Assembly: GCA_020432045.1 (NCBI GenBank)
Contig: JAGQHB010000032.1
Coordinates: 1-35,705, forward strand
Source of the DNA: Dehalococcoidia bacterium
GTDB taxonomy: Bacteria; Chloroflexota; Dehalococcoidia; Tepidiformales; Tepidiformaceae
DNA: 35,705 nt
Direction: 5' to 3'
Each line of letters opens with the position of its first letter. Positions within the stretch are counted from its first letter, which is position 1. The notes beneath the pieces are model-generated. The model had not been told where the DNA came from, ran no database searches, and saw only the letters and a list, made by a program, of their open reading frames with translations. Made by a program: the position numbers and the translations under genes. This document shows positions 15,795 to 23,891 of the stretch, one piece after another.

Positions 15795-16261
15795 ACGTCG
15801 CTGTTGCTTCCGACCATGCTGGTGCGCTGCTCCACGACGCTATCGTGGCCGAGCTCGCCGGGCTTGGTCACGCGGTGACCGACACCGGGAAGCCCAACGG
15901 CCCCGTTGACTACCCGGATGCGGCGGCAAAAGTAGTGACCCTCATCGCCACCGGAGCCGTCGAACGGGCAGTCCTGATTTGCGGCAGTGGGGTTGGCATC
16001 AGCGTCGCGGCAAATAAAGCACCCGGTGTGCGGGCCGCTATTTGTCACGACTCATTTTCGGCACACCAGGGCGTCGAGGATGACGCGATGAATGTTCTCT
16101 GCCTCGGCGCAAGGGTCATCGGTCGTGAACTCGCCCTGGAACTGACGAAGGTCTTTATGAAAGCGTCCTTCTCGGGCGCGCCACGCCATCTGCGACGACT
16201 ACGCAAGGTCGAAGCACTCGAACGGCCAGGGGGATCACTGGCGGAGGTCCATCTTGACTAG
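15791..16261 (+). CDS. rpiB: Ribose-5-phosphate isomerase B
   Basis: This 156-residue RpiB/LacAB-family isomerase converts ribulose-5-phosphate and ribose-5-phosphate. The N-terminal substrate block is [13 protein letters not shown], and DYPDAA supplies the phosphate-side residues. The catalytic Cys lies in [15 protein letters not shown] (Cys at about residue 65). The anion hole and active-site His/Asp segment is [28 protein letters not shown]. It starts inside the transketolase stop (ATGA). Its own end overlaps the TTG start of the truncated transaldolase by 8 bases, so it is the second gene of the operon. Around 10 extra residues at the C-terminus compared with short RpiBs are unremarkable. 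Confidence 0.95.
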   Translation: MNVAVASDHAGALLHDAIVAELAGLGHAVTDTGKPNGPVDYPDAAAKVVTLIATGAVERAVLICGSGVGISVAANKAPGVRAAICHDSFSAHQGVEDDAMNVLCLGARVIGRELALELTKVFMKASFSGAPRHLRRLRKVEALERPGGSLAEVHLD

Positions 16262-16586
16262 TTCAACCCAGGCAGTGCCGGTTACCAGGGCAATCCACGC
16301 CCTTGGGCAGAGCGCCTGGCTTGATTTCATCGAGCGGCGCTTCCTTTCCTCGGGCGGCGCGGAGCGAATGGTCCGCGACGGTTGGCTGAGGGGAGTCACT
16401 TCAAATCTATCGATTTTTCAGCAGGCGTTGAGCGATGGGCTCGCGTCATTTGCAAGAGACTTCGAGGAACTGCCGGCGAGCATCACAACATCCATGAAAG
16501 ACGCGAGGCGGATGACGGCGAAGTTTGCCGCCCCGGTCGGAGCATCATCCGGTCTGAACGGCCTGAAGGAAGGAACCAGGAAATGA
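16254..16586 (+). pseudogene. Truncated transaldolase (N-terminal fragment only)
   Basis: This 110-codon frame starts at a TTG overlapping the end of rpiB and ends ATGA-style at the gnd start. Residues 14-53 read IHALGQSAWLDFIERRFL and then GGAERMVRDGWLRGVTSNLSIFQQAL, which is the N-terminus of transaldolase (LGQSxWLDxIxR, GVTSNPTIFxxAI). The usual Pro in TSNP is Leu here. After about residue 57 nothing more of the 350-residue barrel is seen, including the Schiff-base Lys. The last 50 residues are not recognisable. It cannot be an active transaldolase. The preserved start and stop overlaps show that the frame still works as a translational bridge between rpiB and gnd. A re-purposed small protein is possible but unproven. 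Confidence 0.8.
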
Positions 16587-17500
16587 CGCAAAGCATCGAC
16601 TCGAACGTGAGAAAAACTGATAAGGCGATGACGATTGGCATGGTGGGCCTCGGCCGCATGGGGGCGGGCCTTTCAGGAAGGCTCAGGGCGGCAGGCCACA
16701 AGGTGGTTGGCTATGACCGCAACTCCGATATCTCCGAAGTCGGCAGCATCGCTGAAATGGTCTCGAAACTCCCTGCTCCCCGGGTGGTCTGGCTGATGGT
16801 ACCGTCCGGCGACATCACTCAATCGACAATGGAAGCTGTCGCTTCAGAACTTGCTCACGGCGACATCGTCATCGACGGCGGCAACAGCTATGTGAAAGAC
16901 ACCGTGAGGCGGGCAAGAGAACTACGCGAGCGTGGCATCCATTTTGTGGATGCCGGGACTTCGGGCGGAATCTGGGGGGAAGAAAACGGATTCTGCCTGA
17001 TGGTGGGAGGCGAACGAGATGCAGTCGCCATCGTCGAGCCGCTCTTCCTCACGCTTGCTCCGCAGGACGGCTACGCGCACGTCGGTGGCCCAGGGGCAGG
17101 CCACTTCACCAAGATGGTGCACAACGGCATTGAGTACGGAATGCTGCAGGCATTTGCCGAAGGGTTCGACCTGCTTCACTCGGCCACCGAATACGATCTC
17201 GATCTTCATCAGATCGCTGGCATCTGGAATCACGGCAGCGTCGTGCGTTCCTGGCTGCTCGAACTCGCTGAGGACGCGTTTGCGAAGGATGCCAGGCTGG
17301 ACTCCCTTAAAGGCTACGTCGACGACTCCGGCGAGGGCCGATGGACCGTTCTCGAGGCCGTGGAGCGAGGCGTGAATGCCGGTGTGCTTGCCCAGTCGTT
17401 GTTCGCACGGTTCACCTCACGCGAGGACAACGCGTTCTCGATGCGCGTCATCGCTGCCCTCCGCAACGAATTCGGCGGGCACCCGGTGAAGTCCGTATGA
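16583..17500 (+). CDS. gnd: 6-phosphogluconate dehydrogenase (decarboxylating), short type
   Basis: This 305-residue enzyme oxidises and decarboxylates 6-phosphogluconate to ribulose-5-phosphate and NAD(P)H. The Rossmann block IGMVGLGRMGAGLSGRL lies at residues 17-33. The substrate blocks are IDGGNSYVKDTVRRA, VDAGTSGGIWG and GPGAGHFTKMVHNGIEYGM, in which the Lys and the following His-Asn are the expected catalytic residues. At about 300 residues it is the short GndA/YqeC-like form without the long C-terminal helical tail of the 470-residue enzyme. I placed the start at the ATG at 16583 because it has an AGGAAGGAACCAGG ribosome region and overlaps the previous stop. A longer frame upstream is only out-of-frame DNA of the transaldolase fragment. 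ATG at 16628 is a second option. Confidence 0.95.
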   Translation: MTQSIDSNVRKTDKAMTIGMVGLGRMGAGLSGRLRAAGHKVVGYDRNSDISEVGSIAEMVSKLPAPRVVWLMVPSGDITQSTMEAVASELAHGDIVIDGGNSYVKDTVRRARELRERGIHFVDAGTSGGIWGEENGFCLMVGGERDAVAIVEPLFLTLAPQDGYAHVGGPGAGHFTKMVHNGIEYGMLQAFAEGFDLLHSATEYDLDLHQIAGIWNHGSVVRSWLLELAEDAFAKDARLDSLKGYVDDSGEGRWTVLEAVERGVNAGVLAQSLFARFTSREDNAFSMRVIAALRNEFGGHPVKSV

Positions 17501-18912
17501 GCCTCGAACGCCCCCAGGACCAGGATATCGTCATCGTTGGGGCCACCGGGGATCTCGCGAGCCGGAAGCTACTACCGGCGCTGTTCAACCTCCAGCTGGC
17601 GGCACTGCTGCCCGAAAAAGGCCGCATTGTCGGCTGCGGGCGAACAGCTATGACAGTTGAGGAGTTTCGGAATCTCGCGAAATCCGCGTTGGAAGAGTTC
17701 TCACGCTCCAGACCGTCCCCTGCCCAGTGGAGTGCCTTCGCTGAACGCCTCTCCTACTGCGACACGGCCTCCAACGGTTTCGAGGGACTTGCTTCCCGCC
17801 TGACGCAGTCGAACCGCCTCATCTACCTGGCCATTCCTCCATCGGCCTTCGCGACAACGGTGCAGGCAATTGGCTCGGCCGGGCTGGTAGACGGGACGCG
17901 CATGATCATCGAGAAGCCGTTTGGGCACGACCTCGCCAGTTCACGGGAGTTGACTCGGTCCGTTCATGCTGTCTTCGACGAGGCACAGGTCTTCCGAATC
18001 GACCATTTCCTTGGCAAGGAAACGGTGCAGAACATCCTCGTGTTTCGATTTGGGAACGCGATTTTTGAGCGGATCTGGAACCGGGACTCGATCGATCACG
18101 TTCAGTTCACTGTTGCCGAATCTATCGGCATCGAAGAACGGGGAGCTTTTTACGAAGAGACCGGTGCGCTTCGCGACATACTGCAAAACCACGTCTTCCA
18201 GGTGCTCTCGCTTCTTACCATGGAGGCGCCCGCCTCGTTGCATTGCGAGGCGGTCAGGGATGAGAAGTCGAAGCTGTTCGAGGCCATGCGGCCACTGACT
18301 CCGAATGATCTTGTTCGCGGCCAGTATGCGCGTTCCGTTATCGATGGGAAGACAGTAAAGGGCTACTCGGAAGAGGACGGTGTCGCAGCCGATTCAGACG
18401 TGGAAACGTACGCCGCCGTACGGCTTTTCATCGACAACTGGCGTTGGGGCGGCGTCCCCTTCTACCTTCGTACAGGTAAACGCCTGCCTCGCCGGGCCAC
18501 AGAGGTCACGGTTGTCTTTCGGCCAGCTCCGATCCACCTCTTCTCTGGCTCTGGCAGCGATGGCTTAAAGCCGAATGTCCTGAACCTGTGCATCCAGCCA
18601 GACGAGACAATTAGTCTCCAGTTCCTCGCGAAGGCGCCAGGACCGGAGATTGAGGTTCAACCTGTCGATATGCAGTTTTCGTACGAGAAGTCGTTCACGG
18701 CTACGGCGGATGAAGCCTATGAACGGCTGATTCACGACGCGATGGATGGAGACAATACTCTCTTCGCCCGGGCCGATGCCGTGGACCGGGCCTGGAGCGT
18801 GGTCGAACCAGTACTTCGAGACTTGCGACCGGTGGAACTCTATCGCGCGGGGAGGTGGGGACCCGAAGCAGCCAACAAGCTGATCGCGCCACACCTCTGG
18901 CACCTGCGATGA
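17497..18912 (+). CDS. zwf: Glucose-6-phosphate dehydrogenase
   Basis: This 471-residue enzyme is the first step of the oxidative pentose phosphate pathway, glucose-6-phosphate to 6-phosphogluconolactone with NADP. The nucleotide-binding block is IVIVGATGDLASRKLLPALF (residues 11-30). IEKPFGHDLASS lies near residue 138, and the signature RIDHFLGKETVQN lies near 167-179 with the catalytic His and the substrate Lys. The C-terminal beta domain is complete (WRWGGVPFYLRTGKRLPRR, then PDETISLQF). The ATG at 17497 overlaps the gnd stop by 4 bases. No 6-phosphogluconolactonase gene is present, so that step is spontaneous or encoded elsewhere. The reverse order gnd-zwf with tkt and rpiB makes a complete NADPH- and pentose-producing set apart from transaldolase. 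Confidence 0.97.
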   Translation: MSLERPQDQDIVIVGATGDLASRKLLPALFNLQLAALLPEKGRIVGCGRTAMTVEEFRNLAKSALEEFSRSRPSPAQWSAFAERLSYCDTASNGFEGLASRLTQSNRLIYLAIPPSAFATTVQAIGSAGLVDGTRMIIEKPFGHDLASSRELTRSVHAVFDEAQVFRIDHFLGKETVQNILVFRFGNAIFERIWNRDSIDHVQFTVAESIGIEERGAFYEETGALRDILQNHVFQVLSLLTMEAPASLHCEAVRDEKSKLFEAMRPLTPNDLVRGQYARSVIDGKTVKGYSEEDGVAADSDVETYAAVRLFIDNWRWGGVPFYLRTGKRLPRRATEVTVVFRPAPIHLFSGSGSDGLKPNVLNLCIQPDETISLQFLAKAPGPEIEVQPVDMQFSYEKSFTATADEAYERLIHDAMDGDNTLFARADAVDRAWSVVEPVLRDLRPVELYRAGRWGPEAANKLIAPHLWHLR

Positions 18913-18937
18913 AACACCGGCTGATCGTCGCTGAGAA

Positions 18938-19021
18938 GTGGGTAACACGTTGAAAATCATCGCTGCCGCCGCGGCCGCTCAGAAGGGTCTGATTTGGGAC
19001 GTGCCGGGAGCTGCCGGGTGA
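18938..19021 (+). CDS. Possible 27-residue bridging ORF
   Basis: A GTG at 18938 opens 27 codons (peptide starts MGNTLKIIAAAAA and ends DVPGAAG) that stop with a TGA at 19019-19021, overlapping the GTG start of the glucosidase by 4 bases. This fits the overlap habit of the operon and might keep ribosomes coupled across the only gap (zwf to glucosidase). The ribosome site is weak, an in-frame TTG at 18953 is an alternative start, and the peptide is not recognised. It may be chance. Confidence 0.25.
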   Translation: MGNTLKIIAAAAAAQKGLIWDVPGAAG

Positions 19022-21720
19022 CCAGTGTGAGCTCCGAGCCGCACACACCGGACCTGTCAGCTGAACAGAGGCGGCTCCGTGAAGCGAATGATGGCGTGCC
19101 GTGGCGGCAGTGGGGACCCTATGTAGCGGCCCGGCAATGGGGCACCGTTCGCGAAGACTACTCCGAGGGCGGCACGGCCTGGGAATACTTCCCGCACGAC
19201 CATGCCCGGTCGCGAGCGTACCGTTGGGGCGAAGACGGGATATTCGGTGTCTCCGACCACCACGGGCTCCTCAATTTCGCGCTCTCGATGTGGAATGGCA
19301 CCGACCCAATCCTGAAGGAGCGGTTCTTCGGACTTACCGGGAACCAGGGGAACCATGGCGAGGACGTCAAGGAGTGCTACTACTTCCTGGACAATACGCC
19401 GACGCACTCGTACATGAGGGCGCTCTACAAATATCCACACCTTGCATTCCCTTACCAGCAGCTAATTGATGAGAACGGCCACCGAGGTCGAGATCAACCA
19501 GAGTACGAATTGGTCGATACTGGCATCTTCAATGAAGGGCGCTACTTCGACGTGAGCGTTGAATATGCGAAGGCCGGCCCTCATGATCTCGTTATTCGAA
19601 TCTCGGCCATTAACCGCGGCCCTGAATCGGCCACGCTTCACCTTCTGCCGACGCTCTGGTACCGAAACACGTGGGCATGGGGCTACTCGCCTGTCCGGCC
19701 AAGCTGCACCGAACATTCTCCCAACCCTGGATTCCGGACAATAAGGGCGAGCCACGACGAACTTGGCGATTACTGGCTCGCCTGCGAGGGCGTTCCGGAA
19801 CTGCTGTTTACCGGGAATGACACAAATTTCGAACGCCTCTGGGGCGTCCCAAACAGCAACAGCTTTGTGAAAGACGGCATCGGCCGCTCGGTCGTCGATG
19901 GCTCCACGGACGCTGTCAATCCTCGTCATGAGGGAACCAAGGTTGCCGCGCACTACGTACTGGATCTCGCTGCCGGCAGCACGGGCAGCGTTCTTCTGCG
20001 GCTCTCGAACCGTCCGATAGATTTTCCGTTCACTGATGCCGCGCAAGTGCTGGAAGCTCGGCAGCTTGACGCCGAAGAGTTTTATCGCGGCTTCGGGGCG
20101 AGCGAGCTTTCAGCCGATGAACGCCTCATTCAGCGGCAATCGTTCGCGGGACTCCTGTGGAATAAGCAGCTCTATCACTGGGATGTCGACGTTTGGCTGA
20201 ACGGAGATCCGGCCGGGCCGGTCCCGCCGCAAGCACGGCTCCAGGGCCGGAACCACACGTGGCGGCACCTCAACGCCATGGATATTCTGTCAATGCCGGA
20301 TACTTGGGAGTTCCCGTGGTTTGCCGCCTGGGATCTCGCGTTCCATTGCATCCCCCTCGCCCTAATTGACCCGGAATTTGCGAAGGGTCAGCTCATCCTG
20401 CTGTTGCGGGAATGGTACATGCACCCAAATGGGCATCTGCCGGCCTACGAATGGGCCCTGGGTGATGTGAACCCGCCTGTTCATGCCTGGGCGGCCCTTC
20501 GTGTCTTTCGCATCGAAGGCAGGCTCACCGGAAACCTGGACTACGACTTCCTCGAACGTGTCTTCCACAAGCTCCTGCTGAATTTCACCTGGTGGGTGAA
20601 CCGGAAGGACAGCGAAGGTAACAACGTCTTTGGAGGAGGGTTTCTCGGTCTCGACAACATCGGCGTGTTCGACCGCTCCAACGAGGCTCCGGAAGAAGGA
20701 CACCTCGAACAGGCCGACGGCACGGCCTGGATGGGCATGTTCAGCCTCAATATGCTGGCGATCGCCCTTGAGCTCGCATCCAGGAACCCGGTCTACGAAG
20801 ACGTTGCCACTAAATTCTTCGAACATTTCCTGTACATCGCGGCCGCTTTGAACAACATCGGCGGCCATGGGATACAACTCTGGGACGAGGAAGACCAGTT
20901 CTTCTATGACGTCGTCCATGAACCTTCCGGAGCATCCATGCCCCTCAAGGTGCGGTCACTTGTGGGACTGATCCCTTTGCTCGCAGTCGAAACCATCGAA
21001 CCGGACATCCTTGACCGGCTGCCCGGTTTTCGCCGGCGGCTGGAATGGTTCCTGGCGAACCGGCCAGACCTTGCTGACCTTGTCGCGAGCATGGACTCCC
21101 CCGGTCAGGGCGAGCGGCGCCTTCTCGCGCTCGTCCAGGGTGAGCGGCTCCGGCCGCTTCTCTCGCGGATGCTCGACCGGGAGGAGTTCCTCAGCGACTT
21201 CGGCATCCGTTCGCTTAGCCGCTATCACGCCGGACGTCCGTTCGAGCTCTCCATGGGCGGAGTTCAACGCCGCGTGGACTACGAACCCGGAGAGTCCCGG
21301 ACAGGTGCATTTGGCGGGAACTCCAACTGGCGTGGTCCTGTCTGGTTCCCGATCAACCACCTCATCGTTGAGGCCCTCCAGAAATTTCACTGGTACTACG
21401 GCGACGAGTTCACTGTCGAATGCCCCACCGGCTCGGGCGATGTGATGGATCTCTGGCGGGTCTCGCGGGACCTGTCGCAACGGCTGACGAGCATCTTCCG
21501 TGCTGGCCCGGATGGTCGCCGCCCGGTGAACGCAGGTAACCGCGAATACGCTGAAGACCCGGCCTGGAAGGACCTCGTGCTCTTCCATGAGTACTTCCAC
21601 GGTGAGACGGGCGCCGGCCTGGGCGCCAACCACCAAACCGGCTGGACGGCACTGATTGCGAAGCTCCTCGAACAGTCTGCACGATATCCGACGGCGCCCA
21701 GCCACCGGGACTTGCGTTGA
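19018..21720 (+). CDS. GH63-like alpha-glucosidase (MGH1-like domain)
   Basis: This is a 900-residue glycoside hydrolase of the MGH1/GH63-like type with an (alpha/alpha)6 barrel, expected to release glucose from alpha-glucosides. An N-terminal beta-sandwich holds WEYFPHDHARSRAYRWGEDG and FFGLTGNQGNHGEDVKECYY. The barrel contains WFAAWDLAFHCIPLALIDP near residue 435, whose Asp is the likely acid, then PNGHLPAYEWALGDVNPPVH, AWMGMFSLNMLAIA and GNSNWRGPVWFPINHLIVEAL. There is no signal peptide, so the substrate is cytoplasmic. The start is uncertain: the GTG at 19018 has GGAG 7 bases upstream, while the TTG at 18994 also has a GGG-rich site. It overlaps the debranching-enzyme start (TTGA), so the two hydrolases probably act on the same glucan or glucosyl compound. 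Confidence 0.88.
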   Translation: MTSVSSEPHTPDLSAEQRRLREANDGVPWRQWGPYVAARQWGTVREDYSEGGTAWEYFPHDHARSRAYRWGEDGIFGVSDHHGLLNFALSMWNGTDPILKERFFGLTGNQGNHGEDVKECYYFLDNTPTHSYMRALYKYPHLAFPYQQLIDENGHRGRDQPEYELVDTGIFNEGRYFDVSVEYAKAGPHDLVIRISAINRGPESATLHLLPTLWYRNTWAWGYSPVRPSCTEHSPNPGFRTIRASHDELGDYWLACEGVPELLFTGNDTNFERLWGVPNSNSFVKDGIGRSVVDGSTDAVNPRHEGTKVAAHYVLDLAAGSTGSVLLRLSNRPIDFPFTDAAQVLEARQLDAEEFYRGFGASELSADERLIQRQSFAGLLWNKQLYHWDVDVWLNGDPAGPVPPQARLQGRNHTWRHLNAMDILSMPDTWEFPWFAAWDLAFHCIPLALIDPEFAKGQLILLLREWYMHPNGHLPAYEWALGDVNPPVHAWAALRVFRIEGRLTGNLDYDFLERVFHKLLLNFTWWVNRKDSEGNNVFGGGFLGLDNIGVFDRSNEAPEEGHLEQADGTAWMGMFSLNMLAIALELASRNPVYEDVATKFFEHFLYIAAALNNIGGHGIQLWDEEDQFFYDVVHEPSGASMPLKVRSLVGLIPLLAVETIEPDILDRLPGFRRRLEWFLANRPDLADLVASMDSPGQGERRLLALVQGERLRPLLSRMLDREEFLSDFGIRSLSRYHAGRPFELSMGGVQRRVDYEPGESRTGAFGGNSNWRGPVWFPINHLIVEALQKFHWYYGDEFTVECPTGSGDVMDLWRVSRDLSQRLTSIFRAGPDGRRPVNAGNREYAEDPAWKDLVLFHEYFHGETGAGLGANHQTGWTALIAKLLEQSARYPTAPSHRDLR

Positions 21721-23759
21721 ACCGCGGCCAGGCGGCGATTACGGACGTGCCACTTGTCTCGTTTGGCCGTGAGGTGTGCGGTGACCTGAACACCGCGTTG
21801 CGCCGCGAGTGGCTGGTCACGAACGGACTTGGTGGATTCGCATCCGGCACAGTCGCCGGTGCCAATACCCGGCGCTATCACGCACTGTTGATGACGGCGA
21901 ACAATCCGCCGGGGGACCGCTTTGTCCTCGCGGGCGGACTTGTGGAAGAGGTGGAGTACAACGGCGAGCGATGGCCGCTGTCCACCCACGAATGGGGAAG
22001 CCGCAGCATCGAACCCGGCGGATTTGTCCACTGCGAATCCTTCCGGCTCGAGGGCATGCTTCCGGTGTGGACCTACGCCTTCAGCGATGCACTCATTGAG
22101 AAACGCATCTGGATGGCGCACGAGCAGAACACTACCTATGTGTCCTTTACCGTGCTCCGCGCGAGTCAGCCCCTGTCGATCTCGATTCGTCCGCTGCTAA
22201 CATGCAGGCCATTCCATTCTCTCCAGGTATCGCCGGGCTGGCCGGGCGATTTCGATGCTGTCGATGCGGAGATTCGCGTGCCGCTCCCGGCCGGCCTCGC
22301 TCCGCTACGGGTGCTCGCCGGTGAGATGGAATTCACGGCGATTCGCGAGTGGTACTGGGACTCTTACCTGCGCGAAGAAGGCGCCCGCGGCCTCGATACA
22401 CGCGCCGATCTCTTCGTCCCCGGCGAGTTTCGGCAGGTGCTCGGTGCGAACGAGTCCTGCGCGATTGTATTCGCGAACGACGCTGGCCCGGTTGTTGCCT
22501 GGCCGGAGGCACTCGCGGCTGCCCGCCAGCGTCAACGAGACCTGCTGAAAGTCGCATCCGCTGATGGTGACGACCCGGTCATCCAGCAACTTGTGCTTGC
22601 CGCCGACCAGTTCATCGTTCAACGTAACTTCTTGCCTGGTGCCGGCCCGGCCTCCGGGGCCGAAGCCCGTACCGGACGCACCATCATCGCTGGCTATCAC
22701 TGGTTCGGGGATTGGGGCCGGGACGCCATGGTCGCCTTGCCCGGCCTCACCCTGGCCACTGGCCGGTTTGACGAGGCCGCGGAGGTCCTCCGCACCTTTG
22801 CCCGCCACGAAAAGGACGGCTTGCTCCCGAACTTCCTGCCAGACTCGGCAACCGGCGAGCCGGAGTACAACTCCGTCGATGCAGCCCTCTGGTTCGTCTA
22901 CGCCCTGCGTGCCTACCGGGATGCCACGAATGACCACCAACTCGTGAAGGAGCTCCTGCCGGCGGTGCGACAAATTATCAGTTCGTATGCGGTGGGCACG
23001 CGCTTCGGTATCGGGGCTGATCCGTCCGATGGCCTTCTCCGGGCGGGCGACTCCTCGACTCAACTCACGTGGATGGACGCCAGGGTTCGCGGACAGCCGG
23101 TCACTCCGCGTTCGGGTAAGACGGTCGAAGTCAACGCCCTCTGGTATAACGCTTTGCGCGCCTTTCACAGCTTTCTCGACAGCACGCAGGCCGAGGCTCA
23201 GACCGTCGCCGCCATGGCGGATCGCGTCCGTGGCTCGTTTCGCCAGCGCTTCGTGGATGAAGGCGGGTTCCCCGTGGCGGACGGAGTCGACGGACCGGAC
23301 GGCGACGACTTTGCCCTTCGGCCAAATGCAATCTTCGCTGCTTCGCTGCGCGAGCCGCTGTTAGATCGTCGCGAGTCAGCAAACTTTGCCGAGAGTGCGG
23401 GCCGGGCGCTGTACACCAGCTATGGATTGCGGTCCCTTGCCCGAGGTGAGCCCGGGTATCGCGGGCACTACGGCGGGAACATGGAGACCCGTGATGGCGC
23501 TTATCACCGGGGAACCGCGTGGAGCTGGCTAATCGGGCCCTGGGTCGATGTTCAGATTCGCCTCTCGTCTGATCCTTCTTCCGCGGCACAGTGGCTCAAT
23601 CCAATGCGCGACCACGTGCATGATGCCGGGCTGGGCACAATCTCTGAGATTTTCAGCGGCGATGCACCGCATACGCCGGCCGGCTGCATCGCCCAGGCGT
23701 GGGGCGTGGCGGAGGTGCTGAGAGCCCTGCGCCTGGTCTCATCGCCAGCAGGAGCCTGA
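21717..23759 (+). CDS. Glycogen debranching enzyme (amylo-alpha-1,6-glucosidase type)
   Basis: This 680-residue protein has an N-terminal GDE_N domain (EWLVTNGLGGFASGTVAGAN, TRRYHALLM) and a C-terminal amylo-alpha-1,6-glucosidase barrel. Visible barrel blocks are GYHWFGDWGRDAMVALPGLT, KDGLLPNFLPD, EYNSVDAALWFVYALRAY, STQLTWMDARV and VEVNALWYNALRAFH. The Asp residues in GDWGRD and WMDAR are the expected catalytic and binding acids. It would hydrolyse alpha-1,6 branch points to free glucose, which suits the polyphosphate glucokinase upstream. It starts at a TTG within the stop of the glucosidase gene and closes the sugar operon. No signal peptide is present. Confidence 0.92.
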   Translation: MNRGQAAITDVPLVSFGREVCGDLNTALRREWLVTNGLGGFASGTVAGANTRRYHALLMTANNPPGDRFVLAGGLVEEVEYNGERWPLSTHEWGSRSIEPGGFVHCESFRLEGMLPVWTYAFSDALIEKRIWMAHEQNTTYVSFTVLRASQPLSISIRPLLTCRPFHSLQVSPGWPGDFDAVDAEIRVPLPAGLAPLRVLAGEMEFTAIREWYWDSYLREEGARGLDTRADLFVPGEFRQVLGANESCAIVFANDAGPVVAWPEALAAARQRQRDLLKVASADGDDPVIQQLVLAADQFIVQRNFLPGAGPASGAEARTGRTIIAGYHWFGDWGRDAMVALPGLTLATGRFDEAAEVLRTFARHEKDGLLPNFLPDSATGEPEYNSVDAALWFVYALRAYRDATNDHQLVKELLPAVRQIISSYAVGTRFGIGADPSDGLLRAGDSSTQLTWMDARVRGQPVTPRSGKTVEVNALWYNALRAFHSFLDSTQAEAQTVAAMADRVRGSFRQRFVDEGGFPVADGVDGPDGDDFALRPNAIFAASLREPLLDRRESANFAESAGRALYTSYGLRSLARGEPGYRGHYGGNMETRDGAYHRGTAWSWLIGPWVDVQIRLSSDPSSAAQWLNPMRDHVHDAGLGTISEIFSGDAPHTPAGCIAQAWGVAEVLRALRLVSSPAGA

Positions 23760-23891
23760 CCCGGGCAGCGGCGGCCGGATCAGCTTCCGTCGAAGCCCCG
23801 CTTTCGAAGCACACGAAGGCCGCGATGGCAGGCGCGACCTTCGGTGACGCGGGTCACTGGCATACGAACACGGGGACGCTATCGTTCCGTA

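Noticed and set aside
16382-16582. N-terminal extension of 6-phosphogluconate dehydrogenase
   Set aside because: The extra 67 residues are an out-of-frame reading of the transaldolase stub. The Rossmann motif begins just after the ATG at 16583, which has a ribosome site.
22305-23168. 287-codon minus-strand frame opposite the debranching enzyme
   Set aside because: It is a shadow of the conserved gene, with low-complexity composition.
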